DNA from: Flavobacterium lotistagni
Lineage (GTDB): Bacteria > Bacteroidota > Bacteroidia > Flavobacteriales > Flavobacteriaceae
Assembly: GCF_011392125.1 (NCBI RefSeq)
Contig: NZ_JAAJBU010000002.1
Location: forward strand, 248,001-312,000
DNA: 64,000 nt
Direction of reading: 5' to 3'
Shown here: in pieces, positions 34,547 through 43,450 of the stretch
Numbering within the stretch: position 1 is the stretch's first letter
Layout of the letters: each line of letters begins with the position of its first letter
Program-made: the position numbers and the translations under genes
Notes under the pieces: model-generated
Told to the model about the DNA's origin: nothing
The model's input: the letters and a program-made list of their open reading frames with translations, nothing else
Database searches by the model: none

Positions 34547-37500
34547 TTATCGTTTGAGTGAAAAATGCGAGCGGAAAGTCTTCGTCACTCCAGAGAGCGT
34601 TTGATAGTCAATGACGAACCAATAATCGGTACCTGGTAACGGTCTGCCATTGTAGATTCCATTCCATCCATCAGCAGTGGTTCTGAATTGTTTGAGCAAT
34701 TTTCCGTAGCGGTCAAAAATGGTAATGACGCCGTTTTGTGAAGGTTGCAATCCTTGCACATTCCAAGTGTCGTGATAACCGTCATCATTCGGTGTGAAAT
34801 ATTTCGGGTAATTCAAAGCCGTTACCTGCAATTCAAAATTGTGGCAGCCACTAATGTCTTTCACCCGAATCGTATAATCGCCACCTTTGTCAATCGGAAA
34901 AATATTCCCGGGTTGGTAAGGGCCATCATTCAACTGATACATAAAATCGCCAGAGCCACCAGTTACTTTCACAATAATTTGTTGTTGGTCGGCGAAGTCT
35001 TCATTCACATAAGCAATAGCAGTAGCCGTTGGTATGGCCAGCACGGTTGTAGTAATGGTGATCGTGCAACCGGTAACCCGATGCGTCGCAAGAACTTCGT
35101 ATACTCCGATTTGCAAGGCTTGAATCGATGGCGTTACACTAGTTAATGGATTTCCGTCTTGCGTCCAGGTGAAAGTATAATCGCTGGCCAAAAGATGACT
35201 ATCGACCGTAGCGGGACGAATCACTTGATTGTTAACGTCGAGACAGATATAAGCAGTTTCAGCGTATGCCGGATTGGGTGCCACATCAATACGCAAACTA
35301 CCGCTGATGGCACACTGCCCGGGATTGGGTGTAAAAGTATAATTCTGCGACGATACATTATCGAACGACGGTGACCAACTTCCCGAGATTCCATTGACCG
35401 AAACTGATGGCAACGGGTTCAAAAGCGTTCCGGCACAAACCGGCGCAACAAAACCAAACACAGGCAAAATTGCCGAGCTAATGGTTTGAGTTAGTGTGGT
35501 AGTGGAAGCGCATTGTCCGGCGTTGGGTGTAAAAGTATAAGTGGTTGTTTGCGTATTGTCGAGTGCTGGCGACCAAGTTCCGGTAAAGCCATTTAAAGAA
35601 GTCGTTGGTAGTGGCGATAAAATTGTTCCCACACAAACGGCTGCCAGCGAACTGAAAGTGGGCACTGTTTTTTGAGTGACATTGATTGCGAACGATGCGT
35701 TGCGTGCACATTGGCCTGCGTTTGGGGTAAATGTATAGGTCTGGTTTTGCGTATTGCTGAGTGCCGGCGACCAAACGCCGATAATGCCATTGGTCGATGT
35801 GGTCGGTAAAGGAGACAAACTATCTCCACTACAAATCGTTAGAGAAGTTGTGGCAAAAGTCGGCACCACTGTTGGCGGATTGACCGTAACAGTCAATGAT
35901 GTATTCAAAGCACATTGGCCAATATTGGGTGTAAAAGTGTAGGTTTGAGTTTGTGTATTGTCTAGAGCCGGCGACCAAGTTCCTGTAATTCCGTTGGTGG
36001 AAGTTGTTGGTAACGGAAGTAACGCATCGCCCACACAAATCGCTGCCACAGGATTAAAAGTTGGTAAAATTGATGGCGGTGTAATATTGACCGCAATAGT
36101 AAGTATCGTACCACATTGCCCGGAAACAGGTGTGAAAATATAATTATTGCTAACCGTATTATTAATAGTTGCCGGAGACCAAGCCCCAGTAATTCCGTTC
36201 GGAGAAGTGGTATTTAAAACCGGTGGAGCAGTTCCTGAACAAACATTAATAAGGGTTGCAAAATCAGGAACAATGCTGGCACTAGTTATCGTTACCGCCA
36301 AGGTAAAATTGGTCGCACATTGCCCCGGATTCGGAGTAAAAACATAATTACCACTTGCAGTATTGCTAATTACCGATGGCGACCAAACTCCAGAAATTCC
36401 GTTGGGTGAAGTGGCATTCAAAGTTGGTGCTGTATTGCCGGAACATAAAGTCAGCGTCGGTGAAAAATCGGGAACTATGTTCGCGCTGGTCACCGTTACA
36501 GACAACGTAAAATTGGTCGCACATTGCCCCGGATTCGGTGTAAAAACATAATTACCACTAGCCGTATTGCTAATTACCGATGGAGACCAAACCCCGGAAA
36601 TTCCGTTGGGTGAAGTGGCATTCAAAGTTGGTGCTGGATTGCCGGAACATAAGGTCAGCGTCGGTGAAAAATCAGGAACTATGTTCGCGCTGGTCACCGT
36701 TACAGACAACGTAAAATTGGTCGCACATTGCCCCGGATTCGGTGTAAAAACATAATTACCACTAGCCGTATTGCTAATTACCGATGGCGACCAAACCCCG
36801 GAAATTCCATTGGGCGAAGTGGCATTCAAAGTTGGTGCTGTATTGCCGGAACATAAAGTCAGCGTCGGTGAAAAATCGGGAACGATACTCGCGCTAGTAA
36901 CGGTTACTGACAAGGTAAAATTGGTCGCACATTGTCCTGGATTTGGCGTAAAAACATAATTACCACTAGCAGTATTGCTAATTACCGATGGCAACCAAAC
37001 TCCAGAAATTCCGTTGGGTGAAGTGGCATTCAAAGTTGGTGCTGTATTGCCGGAACATAAGGTCTGCGTCGGTGAAAAATCGGGAACGATACTCGCGCTG
37101 GTCACCGTTACAGACAACGTAAAATTGGTCGCACATTGCCCCGGATTCGGTGTAAAAACATAATTACCACTAGCCGTATTGCTAATTACCGATGGAGACC
37201 AAACTCCGGAAATTCCATTGGGCGAAGTGGCATTCAAAGTTGGTGCTGTATTGCCGGAACAAAGCGTCAAACTCGGAGCAAAATCGGGGTTTACTGTGGG
37301 AGTCACGTTGATTGTCATCGTTGTTCCCGAAGCACATTGTCCGATGGTCGGAGAAAAATTATAGGTTTGGGTTTGCGTGTTATCAATCGGTGGCGACCAA
37401 GTTCCCGTGATGCCATTGTTTGAAAGCGTGGGCAAGGCCGATAAAGGGGCACCACTACAAATTCCGGGTACTTGCGTAAAAGCTGGAATTACTGCACTAT

Positions 37501-38398
37501 TGACCGTAATCACAACCGTATCAGAGATCGAATTTCCGCAAGAATTGGTAGCAGTTAGTGTTAGTGTTACGGAACCCGAGGCTGAAAAAGGCAAAGTATA
37601 ATTGGTAGCCAATGATGCGTTGTTTACAAAACTTCCGCTAGCTGCCGTCCAAGAAACTGAAGATTGTCCTTGTGCTGTTCCGGCTAAACTTATTGTGGCT
37701 CCCGGGCAAGCAGAAATCGGTGTTCCAGCCTCTACACTAAAAACTTCCACCGGAGCCACACATCCTTCGTTAGTATAAGTTGCTGCACCAGCACTTGTAA
37801 AATGAACTGTAGCGCCATTTGCCGCACCCGGCAGTCCATTAGCATCCACAAGTAAAGCCTTATCATAACTGACAGTATCACTACAAGAACCGAAAGAAAT
37901 AGTCAACGTTCTGATTCCGCTCGCAGCTCCGTAATTTCCGAAATGTCCACCGCCAACCGTAGTATTGTCTTGAAACAAAATATAAACATCTTGAGTCAAC
38001 GCTCCAAAAGCATTGGCATTGATGCTAAAATCCTGACTGGTAATTAAGATTACTTTAGAATTAGCGGGAATAGTTCCACTTGTGGGTTCAAGCAAACGAC
38101 CGCATCCACCAAGAGCTGCAATTTGAGCATTTAAAGTGGCCACTTTAGAAGCTGTAAAGGAATCTTGAGCCAAACCTTGCCAAGACTGGGCTGGCCAATT
38201 GACATTCATAGTTGCTGTGTTCAAAGCAGTCGGACCGGTATGAAAAGTAACCATCTCATTATATCCTTCGCCTCCGGAACCATCGCAAGCATCCACTAAA
38301 ATTGTGTCAATATCCAAACATTGAGAAAACGCTGAAGCCGTCGACAAAGTCAAGAGAAGGCATGAAAAAATCAATCTGAAACCCAAGCGAAATCCCAT
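34547..38398 (-). CDS. Giant surface protein with eleven Cys-pair repeats and T9SS type B tail
   Basis: The 1283-residue protein has a signal peptide (ending ASAFSQ) and an N-terminal domain of about 200 residues that may be lamin-tail-like (DACDGSGGEGYNEMVTF, AALGGCGRLLEPTSG). A PKD-like segment follows (ISACPGATISLAG), then eleven repeats of 66-68 residues. Each repeat has a first Cys (LCSG), an NGISGVWSP strand, YxFTPNPGQC and a final VTVT strand. Repeats 2-6 are almost identical. The C-terminus is a T9SS type B domain (YFTPNDDGYHDTWN, IFDRYGKLLKQ, SHFSLKR), related to that of the protein at 17818. An adhesin-like surface role is inferred. Confidence 0.88.
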   Translation of the reverse strand: MGFRLGFRLIFSCLLLTLSTASAFSQCLDIDTILVDACDGSGGEGYNEMVTFHTGPTALNTATMNVNWPAQSWQGLAQDSFTASKVATLNAQIAALGGCGRLLEPTSGTIPANSKVILITSQDFSINANAFGALTQDVYILFQDNTTVGGGHFGNYGAASGIRTLTISFGSCSDTVSYDKALLVDANGLPGAANGATVHFTSAGAATYTNEGCVAPVEVFSVEAGTPISACPGATISLAGTAQGQSSVSWTAASGSFVNNASLATNYTLPFSASGSVTLTLTATNSCGNSISDTVVITVNSAVIPAFTQVPGICSGAPLSALPTLSNNGITGTWSPPIDNTQTQTYNFSPTIGQCASGTTMTINVTPTVNPDFAPSLTLCSGNTAPTLNATSPNGISGVWSPSVISNTASGNYVFTPNPGQCATNFTLSVTVTSASIVPDFSPTQTLCSGNTAPTLNATSPNGISGVWLPSVISNTASGNYVFTPNPGQCATNFTLSVTVTSASIVPDFSPTLTLCSGNTAPTLNATSPNGISGVWSPSVISNTASGNYVFTPNPGQCATNFTLSVTVTSANIVPDFSPTLTLCSGNPAPTLNATSPNGISGVWSPSVISNTASGNYVFTPNPGQCATNFTLSVTVTSANIVPDFSPTLTLCSGNTAPTLNATSPNGISGVWSPSVISNTASGNYVFTPNPGQCATNFTLAVTITSASIVPDFATLINVCSGTAPPVLNTTSPNGITGAWSPATINNTVSNNYIFTPVSGQCGTILTIAVNITPPSILPTFNPVAAICVGDALLPLPTTSTNGITGTWSPALDNTQTQTYTFTPNIGQCALNTSLTVTVNPPTVVPTFATTSLTICSGDSLSPLPTTSTNGIIGVWSPALSNTQNQTYTFTPNAGQCARNASFAINVTQKTVPTFSSLAAVCVGTILSPLPTTSLNGFTGTWSPALDNTQTTTYTFTPNAGQCASTTTLTQTISSAILPVFGFVAPVCAGTLLNPLPSVSVNGISGSWSPSFDNVSSQNYTFTPNPGQCAISGSLRIDVAPNPAYAETAYICLDVNNQVIRPATVDSHLLASDYTFTWTQDGNPLTSVTPSIQALQIGVYEVLATHRVTGCTITITTTVLAIPTATAIAYVNEDFADQQQIIVKVTGGSGDFMYQLNDGPYQPGNIFPIDKGGDYTIRVKDISGCHNFELQVTALNYPKYFTPNDDGYHDTWNVQGLQPSQNGVITIFDRYGKLLKQFRTTADGWNGIYNGRPLPGTDYWFVIDYQTLSGVTKTFRSHFSLKR
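36290..37310 (-). repeat. Five near-identical 204-bp tandem repeats
   Basis: The period is exactly 204 bp (68 codons), with matching landmarks at 36363, 36567, 36771, 36975 and 37179. Copies differ by only a few bases each, unlike the flanking diverged repeats, so they expanded or were homogenised recently. Confidence 0.92.
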
Positions 38399-38548
38399 CT
38401 GAAAAGCAAAATTTTAACTGCGCAATTTACCACTAATTTAGAATTTTCAACCATGTGAAACTTTATTTAACGATTACGTTTTTCTTTAGAGAATGTAAAA
38501 ATACTGTGCTTAAAAAAAGTTAAATTTACACCTCTAAAAACCAAACTC

Positions 38549-38941
38549 ATGACGCTAACTATCGAAACACCTGCGCTATTATTTTCGGCTACTTCACTTA
38601 TTTTGCTGGCTTACACCAACCGGTTTTTGACCATTGCTTCAATCATTCGCGGATTAAAAAAGAATTATGAAGAAAAACAAAGTGCTTCGATTTTACTCGA
38701 AATCAAGAACCTTAATTTAAGACTTACTTTAATCAGGTACATGCAGATGTTTGGAGTGCTGAGTTTGTTCTTGTCTGTTTTTGCAATGCTTTTGTTGTTC
38801 TTGCAATACCCGATTTTTGGAATTTATTTGTTTGGCTTGAGTTTGCTCTGCTTGTTAATATCACTCGGAATTTCATTTTGGGAAATTAGTATTTCCGTCA
38901 CTGCCTTGCGTCTGCATTTGAAAGGCTTAATCAATGATTGA
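38549..38941 (+). CDS. DUF2721-family membrane protein
   Basis: The 130-residue protein has an N-terminal hydrophobic helix (about residues 8-25), a basic-acidic segment (LKKNYEEKQ) and two adjacent C-terminal membrane helices (about 63-85 and 88-108). It ends SVTALRLHLKGLIND, the layout of DUF2721. No function is established. It overlaps the next gene by 8 bp, so the two are translationally coupled. Confidence 0.8.
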   Translation: MTLTIETPALLFSATSLILLAYTNRFLTIASIIRGLKKNYEEKQSASILLEIKNLNLRLTLIRYMQMFGVLSLFLSVFAMLLLFLQYPIFGIYLFGLSLLCLLISLGISFWEISISVTALRLHLKGLIND

Positions 38942-39545
38942 TATGGATTCGTTGTTTTCTGATGCTCCAATTGTGCTGGATTTGCCCGATGCCGAGATTA
39001 CCTACTTTCCGGCATTTTTCAGTCGAGAAATTGCCGACGAACTTTATGCCGATTTGCTTCAATCGATTCCTTGGCAGCAAGATCAAATCAAAGTGTATGG
39101 AAAACAGCACGACCAACCGCGATTGACTGCTTTGTTCGGAAACGATGGCAAGCCTTACTCTTACTCTAACATCATCATGCAACCGCATCCGTGGAATTTG
39201 CTTTTACTGAAAATTAAAGCTATGGCAGAAACGGTTTCGGAAACCCAATTCACTTCAGTTTTACTAAATTATTACCGCGACGGCAAAGACAGTAACGGTT
39301 GGCACGCCGACAACGAAAAAGAACTAGGAAAAAATCCTGTGATTGCCTCGGTGAGCTTGGGTGCAGCGAGAGTTTTCCAACTTCGGCACAACGAAAATTC
39401 AGACTTGAAACGAAATATTTTACTTGAGCACGGCAGCCTATTACTCATGAAAGGTCCAACGCAGCACCATTGGAAACACCAAATTCCAAAAACGGCTAAA
39501 CCGATTGGCGGCAGAATCAATCTTACTTTTAGGGTCATTCAATAA
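38934..39545 (+). CDS. AlkB-like Fe(II)/2-oxoglutarate dioxygenase
   Basis: The 203-residue protein has the dioxygenase iron-binding triad: WHADNE (His124, Asp126) and HQIP (His182). The 2-oxoglutarate-binding Arg residues lie in GGRINLTFR. The region RLTALFGNDGKPYSYS and LNYYRDGKDSNGWH resembles AlkB/ABH proteins, which remove alkyl groups from DNA or RNA bases. DNA repair is the likely role. Its start overlaps DUF2721, and a sterol-desaturase-like gene follows 16 bp downstream. Confidence 0.9.
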   Translation: MIDMDSLFSDAPIVLDLPDAEITYFPAFFSREIADELYADLLQSIPWQQDQIKVYGKQHDQPRLTALFGNDGKPYSYSNIIMQPHPWNLLLLKIKAMAETVSETQFTSVLLNYYRDGKDSNGWHADNEKELGKNPVIASVSLGAARVFQLRHNENSDLKRNILLEHGSLLLMKGPTQHHWKHQIPKTAKPIGGRINLTFRVIQ

Positions 39546-39561
39546 CACTGAAACAAAAAAC

Positions 39562-40389
39562 ATGAACGAAATCATTGCTTATTTCTCAACAATCCCTTCT
39601 TCGCACCGAAGTTTGATTTTGGTGGGCGGAATTACGATTTTCTGGCTAATTGAAAACGCTTTCCCGCTTTTTCAGTTTCAATATCGAAAATGGCAGCACG
39701 CCAGCATTAATTTCTTCTTTACGTTCACGACGATTGTCATAAATTTCCTGATGGCTTTTATTCTGATAAAAACTGCCCATTGGACCCAAGTTAATCATTT
39801 TGGTCTTTTGCAATGGCTTCCGAAAATGAATTCGTGGCTGTATGCAATAATCGGTTTGTTGCTGTTAGACTTGATTGGCGCTTATCTCGTGCATTGGGTA
39901 GAACACAAAATGCCGCTGCTTTGGCGTTTTCATTTGATCCATCACACCGATACTTGGATTGATACTACTTCGGCCAATCGGCACCATCCCGGAGAAAGTG
40001 TCATCCGGTTTGCTTTTACCACTTTTGGTGTTTTACTAGTAGGCAGCCCGATGTGGCTTGTTTTTCTGTACCAAACCTTGTCTATTGTTGCCACGCAATT
40101 CAACCATGCTAATATTCGCTTTCCTAAAAAAATTGATACGTTGCTGAGTTGGATTATTGTTTCGCCTGATATGCATAAAGTGCATCACCATTACAAACTG
40201 CCTTACACAGATAGCAATTACGGCAATATCTTTTCGGTTTGGGACCACCTTTTCGGCACTTTCAAAACCATGAAAAATGAAGAAATTGTTTACGGTGTCG
40301 ATACGCATCCAAAGCCAGAAGAACATAACCAACTCGGCAATCTGCTTCAAATCCCGTTTCAACCCAAAAGAAAAGGACTGCAAGATTAA
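39562..40389 (+). CDS. Sterol desaturase/fatty acid hydroxylase family membrane protein
   Basis: The 275-residue integral membrane protein has about four hydrophobic helices and the diiron histidine clusters of the family: HWVEH, HLIHHTD, NRHHPGE and HKVHHHYKLP. These enzymes hydroxylate or desaturate lipids, but the substrate here is unknown. I chose ATG 39562 rather than the upstream in-frame start, which lies inside the AlkB gene, because the protein starts normally there (MNEIIAYFS). Confidence 0.9.
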   Translation: MNEIIAYFSTIPSSHRSLILVGGITIFWLIENAFPLFQFQYRKWQHASINFFFTFTTIVINFLMAFILIKTAHWTQVNHFGLLQWLPKMNSWLYAIIGLLLLDLIGAYLVHWVEHKMPLLWRFHLIHHTDTWIDTTSANRHHPGESVIRFAFTTFGVLLVGSPMWLVFLYQTLSIVATQFNHANIRFPKKIDTLLSWIIVSPDMHKVHHHYKLPYTDSNYGNIFSVWDHLFGTFKTMKNEEIVYGVDTHPKPEEHNQLGNLLQIPFQPKRKGLQD

Positions 40390-40486
40390 CCCAAAAATAT
40401 TTTTCGAAAATTGAAAATAATCGGATTTTTTATTAATATTGGTTTACAAATAACCCATAAAACACCGTTGAATTAATTTTCACCAC

Positions 40487-40765
40487 ATGAAAAAGAACAA
40501 GCGTATCGAACTGACTTGGGAGCAAAACGAACGATTAATTTCCTTAGCATTAGAAGAACGTAACCCGTTTGAGATTATTAAAAAAGAGCTCGGTATTGAT
40601 GAGAAAGACGTGCTCGAGATTATGAAAAAGAAGCTCACTGCAGACAAATTTGAAATCTGGAAAAAGAAAGCCAATGCGGCCAAACCCAAACCCAAGCCCA
40701 TGAAGATTGACGATTTCGACGACGATTTGGACGGAAAATACTACATCAAAAATAAATTTGACTGA
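40487..40765 (+). CDS. DUF2805 (TIGR03643-like) small protein
   Basis: The 92-residue cytosolic protein begins KNKRIELTWEQNERLISLA and contains RNPFEIIKKELGI and VLEIMKKKLTADKFEIWKKK, the pattern of the DUF2805/TIGR03643 family. The tail is an acidic stretch (DDFDDDLDG) after a Lys-Pro run. Helix-turn-helix-like spacing suggests nucleic acid binding, but no function is known. Confidence 0.8.
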   Translation: MKKNKRIELTWEQNERLISLALEERNPFEIIKKELGIDEKDVLEIMKKKLTADKFEIWKKKANAAKPKPKPMKIDDFDDDLDGKYYIKNKFD

Positions 40766-40773
40766 ACCATAAA

Positions 40774-40799
40774 CTCTTGTACTGCAAGGGTTTTTTTTT
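40774..40799 (+). terminator. Terminator of the DUF2805 gene
   Basis: CTCTTG and CAAGGG pair around TACTG and are followed by nine T. Confidence 0.7.
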
Positions 40800-40825
40800 G
40801 CCTTAACAATAAAGTTGCTTGAGAC

Positions 40826-40854
40826 TTGCGCTATGAAACTATTTTATACATTTG
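40826..40854 (+). promoter_or_regulatory. Promoter of the M61 peptidase gene
   Basis: TTG (40826-40828), 18-bp spacer and TACATTTG (40847-40854). The ATG at 40886 follows after 31 bp. Confidence 0.75.
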
Positions 40855-40885
40855 GCAACAGATTCGCAATTTTGAAATTCCACTT

Positions 40886-42727
40886 ATGAAAAAAATACTC
40901 GTTACCTTGACATTTTGCCTTGGGTTTAATGTTTTTACCAGTTCGGCACAAACAAAAACCAAAGAACAAATTCAAGCTACCATCAACCTTGACGGCATTG
41001 AAAAAGACCGCGTTCCGGTGACGGTTTACGCCCCTAAAATTAAATCATCGGAAATTGTTTATCACATTCCTAAAATGGTTCCTGGCACTTATTCTGAAGA
41101 CGATTTCGGGCGGTTCATAGACGATTTTAAAGCTTATAATAAAAAAGGCGCCTACCTGAATGTCAGTAAAGTCGATACCAATTCTTGGAAAATTTCAGGC
41201 GCAGACCAATTGGCTTCTGTTTCTTACTGGGTGAATGACACCTACGATATCGAATCGACCCACCAAATTTTCTCGCCAGTAGGCAGCAACATCGACGCAG
41301 GGAAAAACATCTTACTCAATACCCATTGTTTTGTGGGTTATTTCGACGGATTCAAAGACCTCAATTACAAAATGACCGTGCAACATCCGGCAACACTTTG
41401 GGGTGCTACCTCCATGACCGATTCTGATGCCAGCAACACCAATGACGTTTTCAACACCAGCCGATATGCCGAACTGGTAGAAAATCCAGTCATGTACAGC
41501 AAACCGGATTATTCGACTTTCAAGGTTAATGACATGGAAATTCTCATTGCGGTTTATTCTCCAAACAGTACGCACAATGCCAACGAAATTGCTCCGGCGA
41601 TGAAAACTATGATGACTGCGCAAAAGAACTTCTTGGGTAAATTCAATAGTACTAAGAAATATAGTGTGCTGATATATCTCTCGGATATGCAAGTGGAAAA
41701 TGACGCGCATGGTTTCGGTGCGCTGGAACATCCGACGGCGACTACTGTTGTTATGCCAGAAATGATGGGCGTTGATGAATTAAACGAGCAACTCAAAGAT
41801 GTGGTTTCGCATGAGTTTTTTCATATCGTAACGCCGCTGACGATTCACTCAGAAGAAATTCAGAATTTTGATTATGCCGACCCGAAAATGTCGCAGCACT
41901 TGTGGATGTATGAAGGCGTGACCGAATATTTTGCCAACCTATTTCAAGTGAATCAAGGTTTAATTTCTGAAAACGATTTCCTGATGCGAATGGCCGGAAA
42001 AATTAGCAATGCCTCTGCAATGAATGATACATTGCCTTTTACGGTCATGAGCGCCAATGTGCTGAAAAAACCTTTCAAAGACCAGTACCTCAACGTTTAT
42101 GAAAAAGGAGCGCTCATCGGAATGTGCCTTGATATTATCATCCGTGAGAAAAGTAATGGTTCGCGTGGCATTCTAGATTTGATGCAGCAACTCTCGCTCG
42201 AATACGGTATTCACAAATCTTTTAAAGACCAAGAACTTTTTACCAAGATTGTTTCCTTGACCTATCCTGAAGTGGGCGAATTTTTAACCACTCATGTTTC
42301 GGGCGGCACACCAATTCCATATGAAACTTATTTTGCGAAAATGGGTGTCACCTCTAAAGTAATAAAAAGCCCAGGCAATCCTTTTATTAAAGATGCGGTT
42401 CCGTTTATTGCTGTAGACCAAAACACCAAAGCTATTTTTGTTAGACCTGACACAGAACTCAATGTTTTTTACACCGAACTTGGCATTCAAGGCGGCGATA
42501 TTATTAAAGAGGTCAATATGAAACCCTATAATCTGGACAACATATACGAACTGATTCAGTCGAGCCAAATCTGGCAAGAAAACGAACCAATTTCAGTAAA
42601 AATAAGTCGCGATGGTAAAGAACAGGTCATCAACGGAAAAACTAAAATCCCATCTGATGACAAAGTCGGTTATCAAGCCACTGATGACTCCAAGAAAACT
42701 TTGAGAGAAGCTTGGCTGAAAGGCTAA
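40886..42727 (+). CDS. M61-family glycyl-type aminopeptidase with PDZ domain
   Basis: The 613-residue exported metallopeptidase has a signal peptide (ending FTSSAQ), an N-terminal beta domain (HIPKMVPGTYSEDDFGRF, characteristic of M61), and a gluzincin core with zinc motif HEFFH near residue 308 and the downstream Glu in MYEGVTEYFAN. The C-terminal PDZ-like domain (about 490-590) has FYTELGIQGGDIIKEVN. M61 enzymes cleave N-terminal residues, often Gly or Ala. The periplasmic substrate is unknown. I chose ATG 40886 because it starts the signal and follows a good promoter. Confidence 0.92.
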   Translation: MKKILVTLTFCLGFNVFTSSAQTKTKEQIQATINLDGIEKDRVPVTVYAPKIKSSEIVYHIPKMVPGTYSEDDFGRFIDDFKAYNKKGAYLNVSKVDTNSWKISGADQLASVSYWVNDTYDIESTHQIFSPVGSNIDAGKNILLNTHCFVGYFDGFKDLNYKMTVQHPATLWGATSMTDSDASNTNDVFNTSRYAELVENPVMYSKPDYSTFKVNDMEILIAVYSPNSTHNANEIAPAMKTMMTAQKNFLGKFNSTKKYSVLIYLSDMQVENDAHGFGALEHPTATTVVMPEMMGVDELNEQLKDVVSHEFFHIVTPLTIHSEEIQNFDYADPKMSQHLWMYEGVTEYFANLFQVNQGLISENDFLMRMAGKISNASAMNDTLPFTVMSANVLKKPFKDQYLNVYEKGALIGMCLDIIIREKSNGSRGILDLMQQLSLEYGIHKSFKDQELFTKIVSLTYPEVGEFLTTHVSGGTPIPYETYFAKMGVTSKVIKSPGNPFIKDAVPFIAVDQNTKAIFVRPDTELNVFYTELGIQGGDIIKEVNMKPYNLDNIYELIQSSQIWQENEPISVKISRDGKEQVINGKTKIPSDDKVGYQATDDSKKTLREAWLKG

Positions 42728-42758
42728 ATTTAAAGACGCTGTTTTATGGATTGCAACG

Positions 42759-42863
42759 AGCCCTAGCCCCGATGGTAGCGGCATCCTTTTTTGCTGGAAG
42801 ATTTTCTACAAATAACCGGTTGTTCATGCAAAAAAGATAGAGCGGACAGCGGGAAAAAGCTTC
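42759..42863 (+). repeat. Hairpin repeat family A, copy 2 (possible structured RNA)
   Basis: The element reads AGCCCTAGCCCCGATGGTAG, then CGGCATCCTTTTTTGC, a 35-nt tip, GCAAAAAAGATAGAGCGG, ACAGCGGG and AGCTTC. The flanks match copy 1 at 3740-3822, while the tip differs in length and sequence yet the TTTTTTGC/GCAAAAAA stem is kept. It lies downstream of the M61 gene. Confidence 0.6.
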
Positions 42864-42887
42864 AAAAAAAATAGAAAAGAATAGAAA

Positions 42888-42915
42888 CCGTGAGTGAATG
42901 CTTGCGGCTTTTTTA
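42888..42915 (+). terminator. Terminator after the M61 gene and repeat A2
   Basis: CCGTGAG and CTTGCGG pair (two G-T pairs) around TGAATG and are followed by a T-rich run. Confidence 0.6.
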
Positions 42916-42933
42916 TTTCTTAGAATGGATACT

Positions 42934-42967
42934 CAAAAAAAAAAACCACCACTAAAAAAGTGATGGT
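42934..42967 (-). terminator. Terminator of tRNA-Thr
   Basis: On the minus strand ACCATCAC and GTGGTGGT pair around TTTTTTA and are followed by a run of T, just downstream of the tRNA. Confidence 0.85.
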
Positions 42968-42974
42968 TTTCAGG

Positions 42975-43048
42975 AGCCGGCAGAGGGACTCGAACCCACG
43001 ACCTGCTGATTACAAATCAGCTGCTCTAGCCAACTGAGCTATGCTGGC
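42975..43048 (-). tRNA. tRNA-Thr (anticodon TGT)
   Basis: The minus strand folds into a cloverleaf: GCCAGCA acceptor start, D-arm AGCTCAGTTGGCTAGAGC, anticodon stem CTGAT and ATCAG with loop TTTGTAA (anticodon TGT, reading ACA), T-loop TTCGAGT, acceptor end TGCCGGC. The acceptor stem has an A-C mismatch at pair 4-69 and the T-stem a T-T mismatch at 50-64. CCA is not encoded. Confidence 0.93.
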
Positions 43049-43121
43049 GGTATTGTTGCTGCAAATATAAAAGTGAATTTTAAATATGCAAAATAAAACA
43101 CACTTTTTTTACTGCAATTTA

Positions 43122-43391
43122 TTACTGTAAATCGTTGATTTTAGCAACTAACTGATTGGCAGCTTGTTCCAATTCTGTGTTGATTTGCTTAAAATGTGCC
43201 TTTTTGTTTTCAACGTTTTTGGCGTTCACTTTGGTGATTAGCGCGTCAAAAGTATTGATTGCTTCGTCAATTACTGCATTGGAAGCATCGGTTGGTTTTC
43301 CTGTGGTGGAAAGCTCGAACAAATAAACCGCTTCGATAATATCGCCCAAAACGTAATTGATGTCTTTCTTTAAATTCCTAACATTGGCCAT
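43122..43391 (-). CDS. Small helical protein of unknown function
   Basis: The 89-residue protein is predicted fully helical and charged (RNLKKDINYVLGDIIEAVYL, KVNAKNVENKKAHFKQINTE, LEQAANQLVAKINDL), with no signal or membrane segment. Heptad-like hydrophobic spacing suggests a coiled coil. I believe it is conserved in Flavobacteriaceae, but I know no function. It has its own promoter in the gap to manA. Confidence 0.7.
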   Translation of the reverse strand: MANVRNLKKDINYVLGDIIEAVYLFELSTTGKPTDASNAVIDEAINTFDALITKVNAKNVENKKAHFKQINTELEQAANQLVAKINDLQ

Positions 43392-43417
43392 AATGATGTT
43401 TTTTTATTTTGATGCGG

Positions 43418-43446
43418 CAAAAGTACGCCTATTTTACAGATTACAA
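43418..43446 (-). promoter_or_regulatory. Promoter of the 89-residue helical protein
   Basis: TTG (43444-43446), 18-bp spacer and TACTTTTG (43418-43425) on the minus strand, 26 bp before the start codon. Confidence 0.75.
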
Positions 43447-43450
43447 ACAA

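Noticed and set aside
35754..37601. Series of plus-strand frames of about 62 codons
   Set aside because: They repeat every 204 bp and are the antisense of the tandem repeats in the 34547-38398 gene.
42728..42974. Possible small gene between the M61 peptidase and tRNA-Thr
   Set aside because: No plausible frame. The gap is filled by repeat A2 and two terminators.
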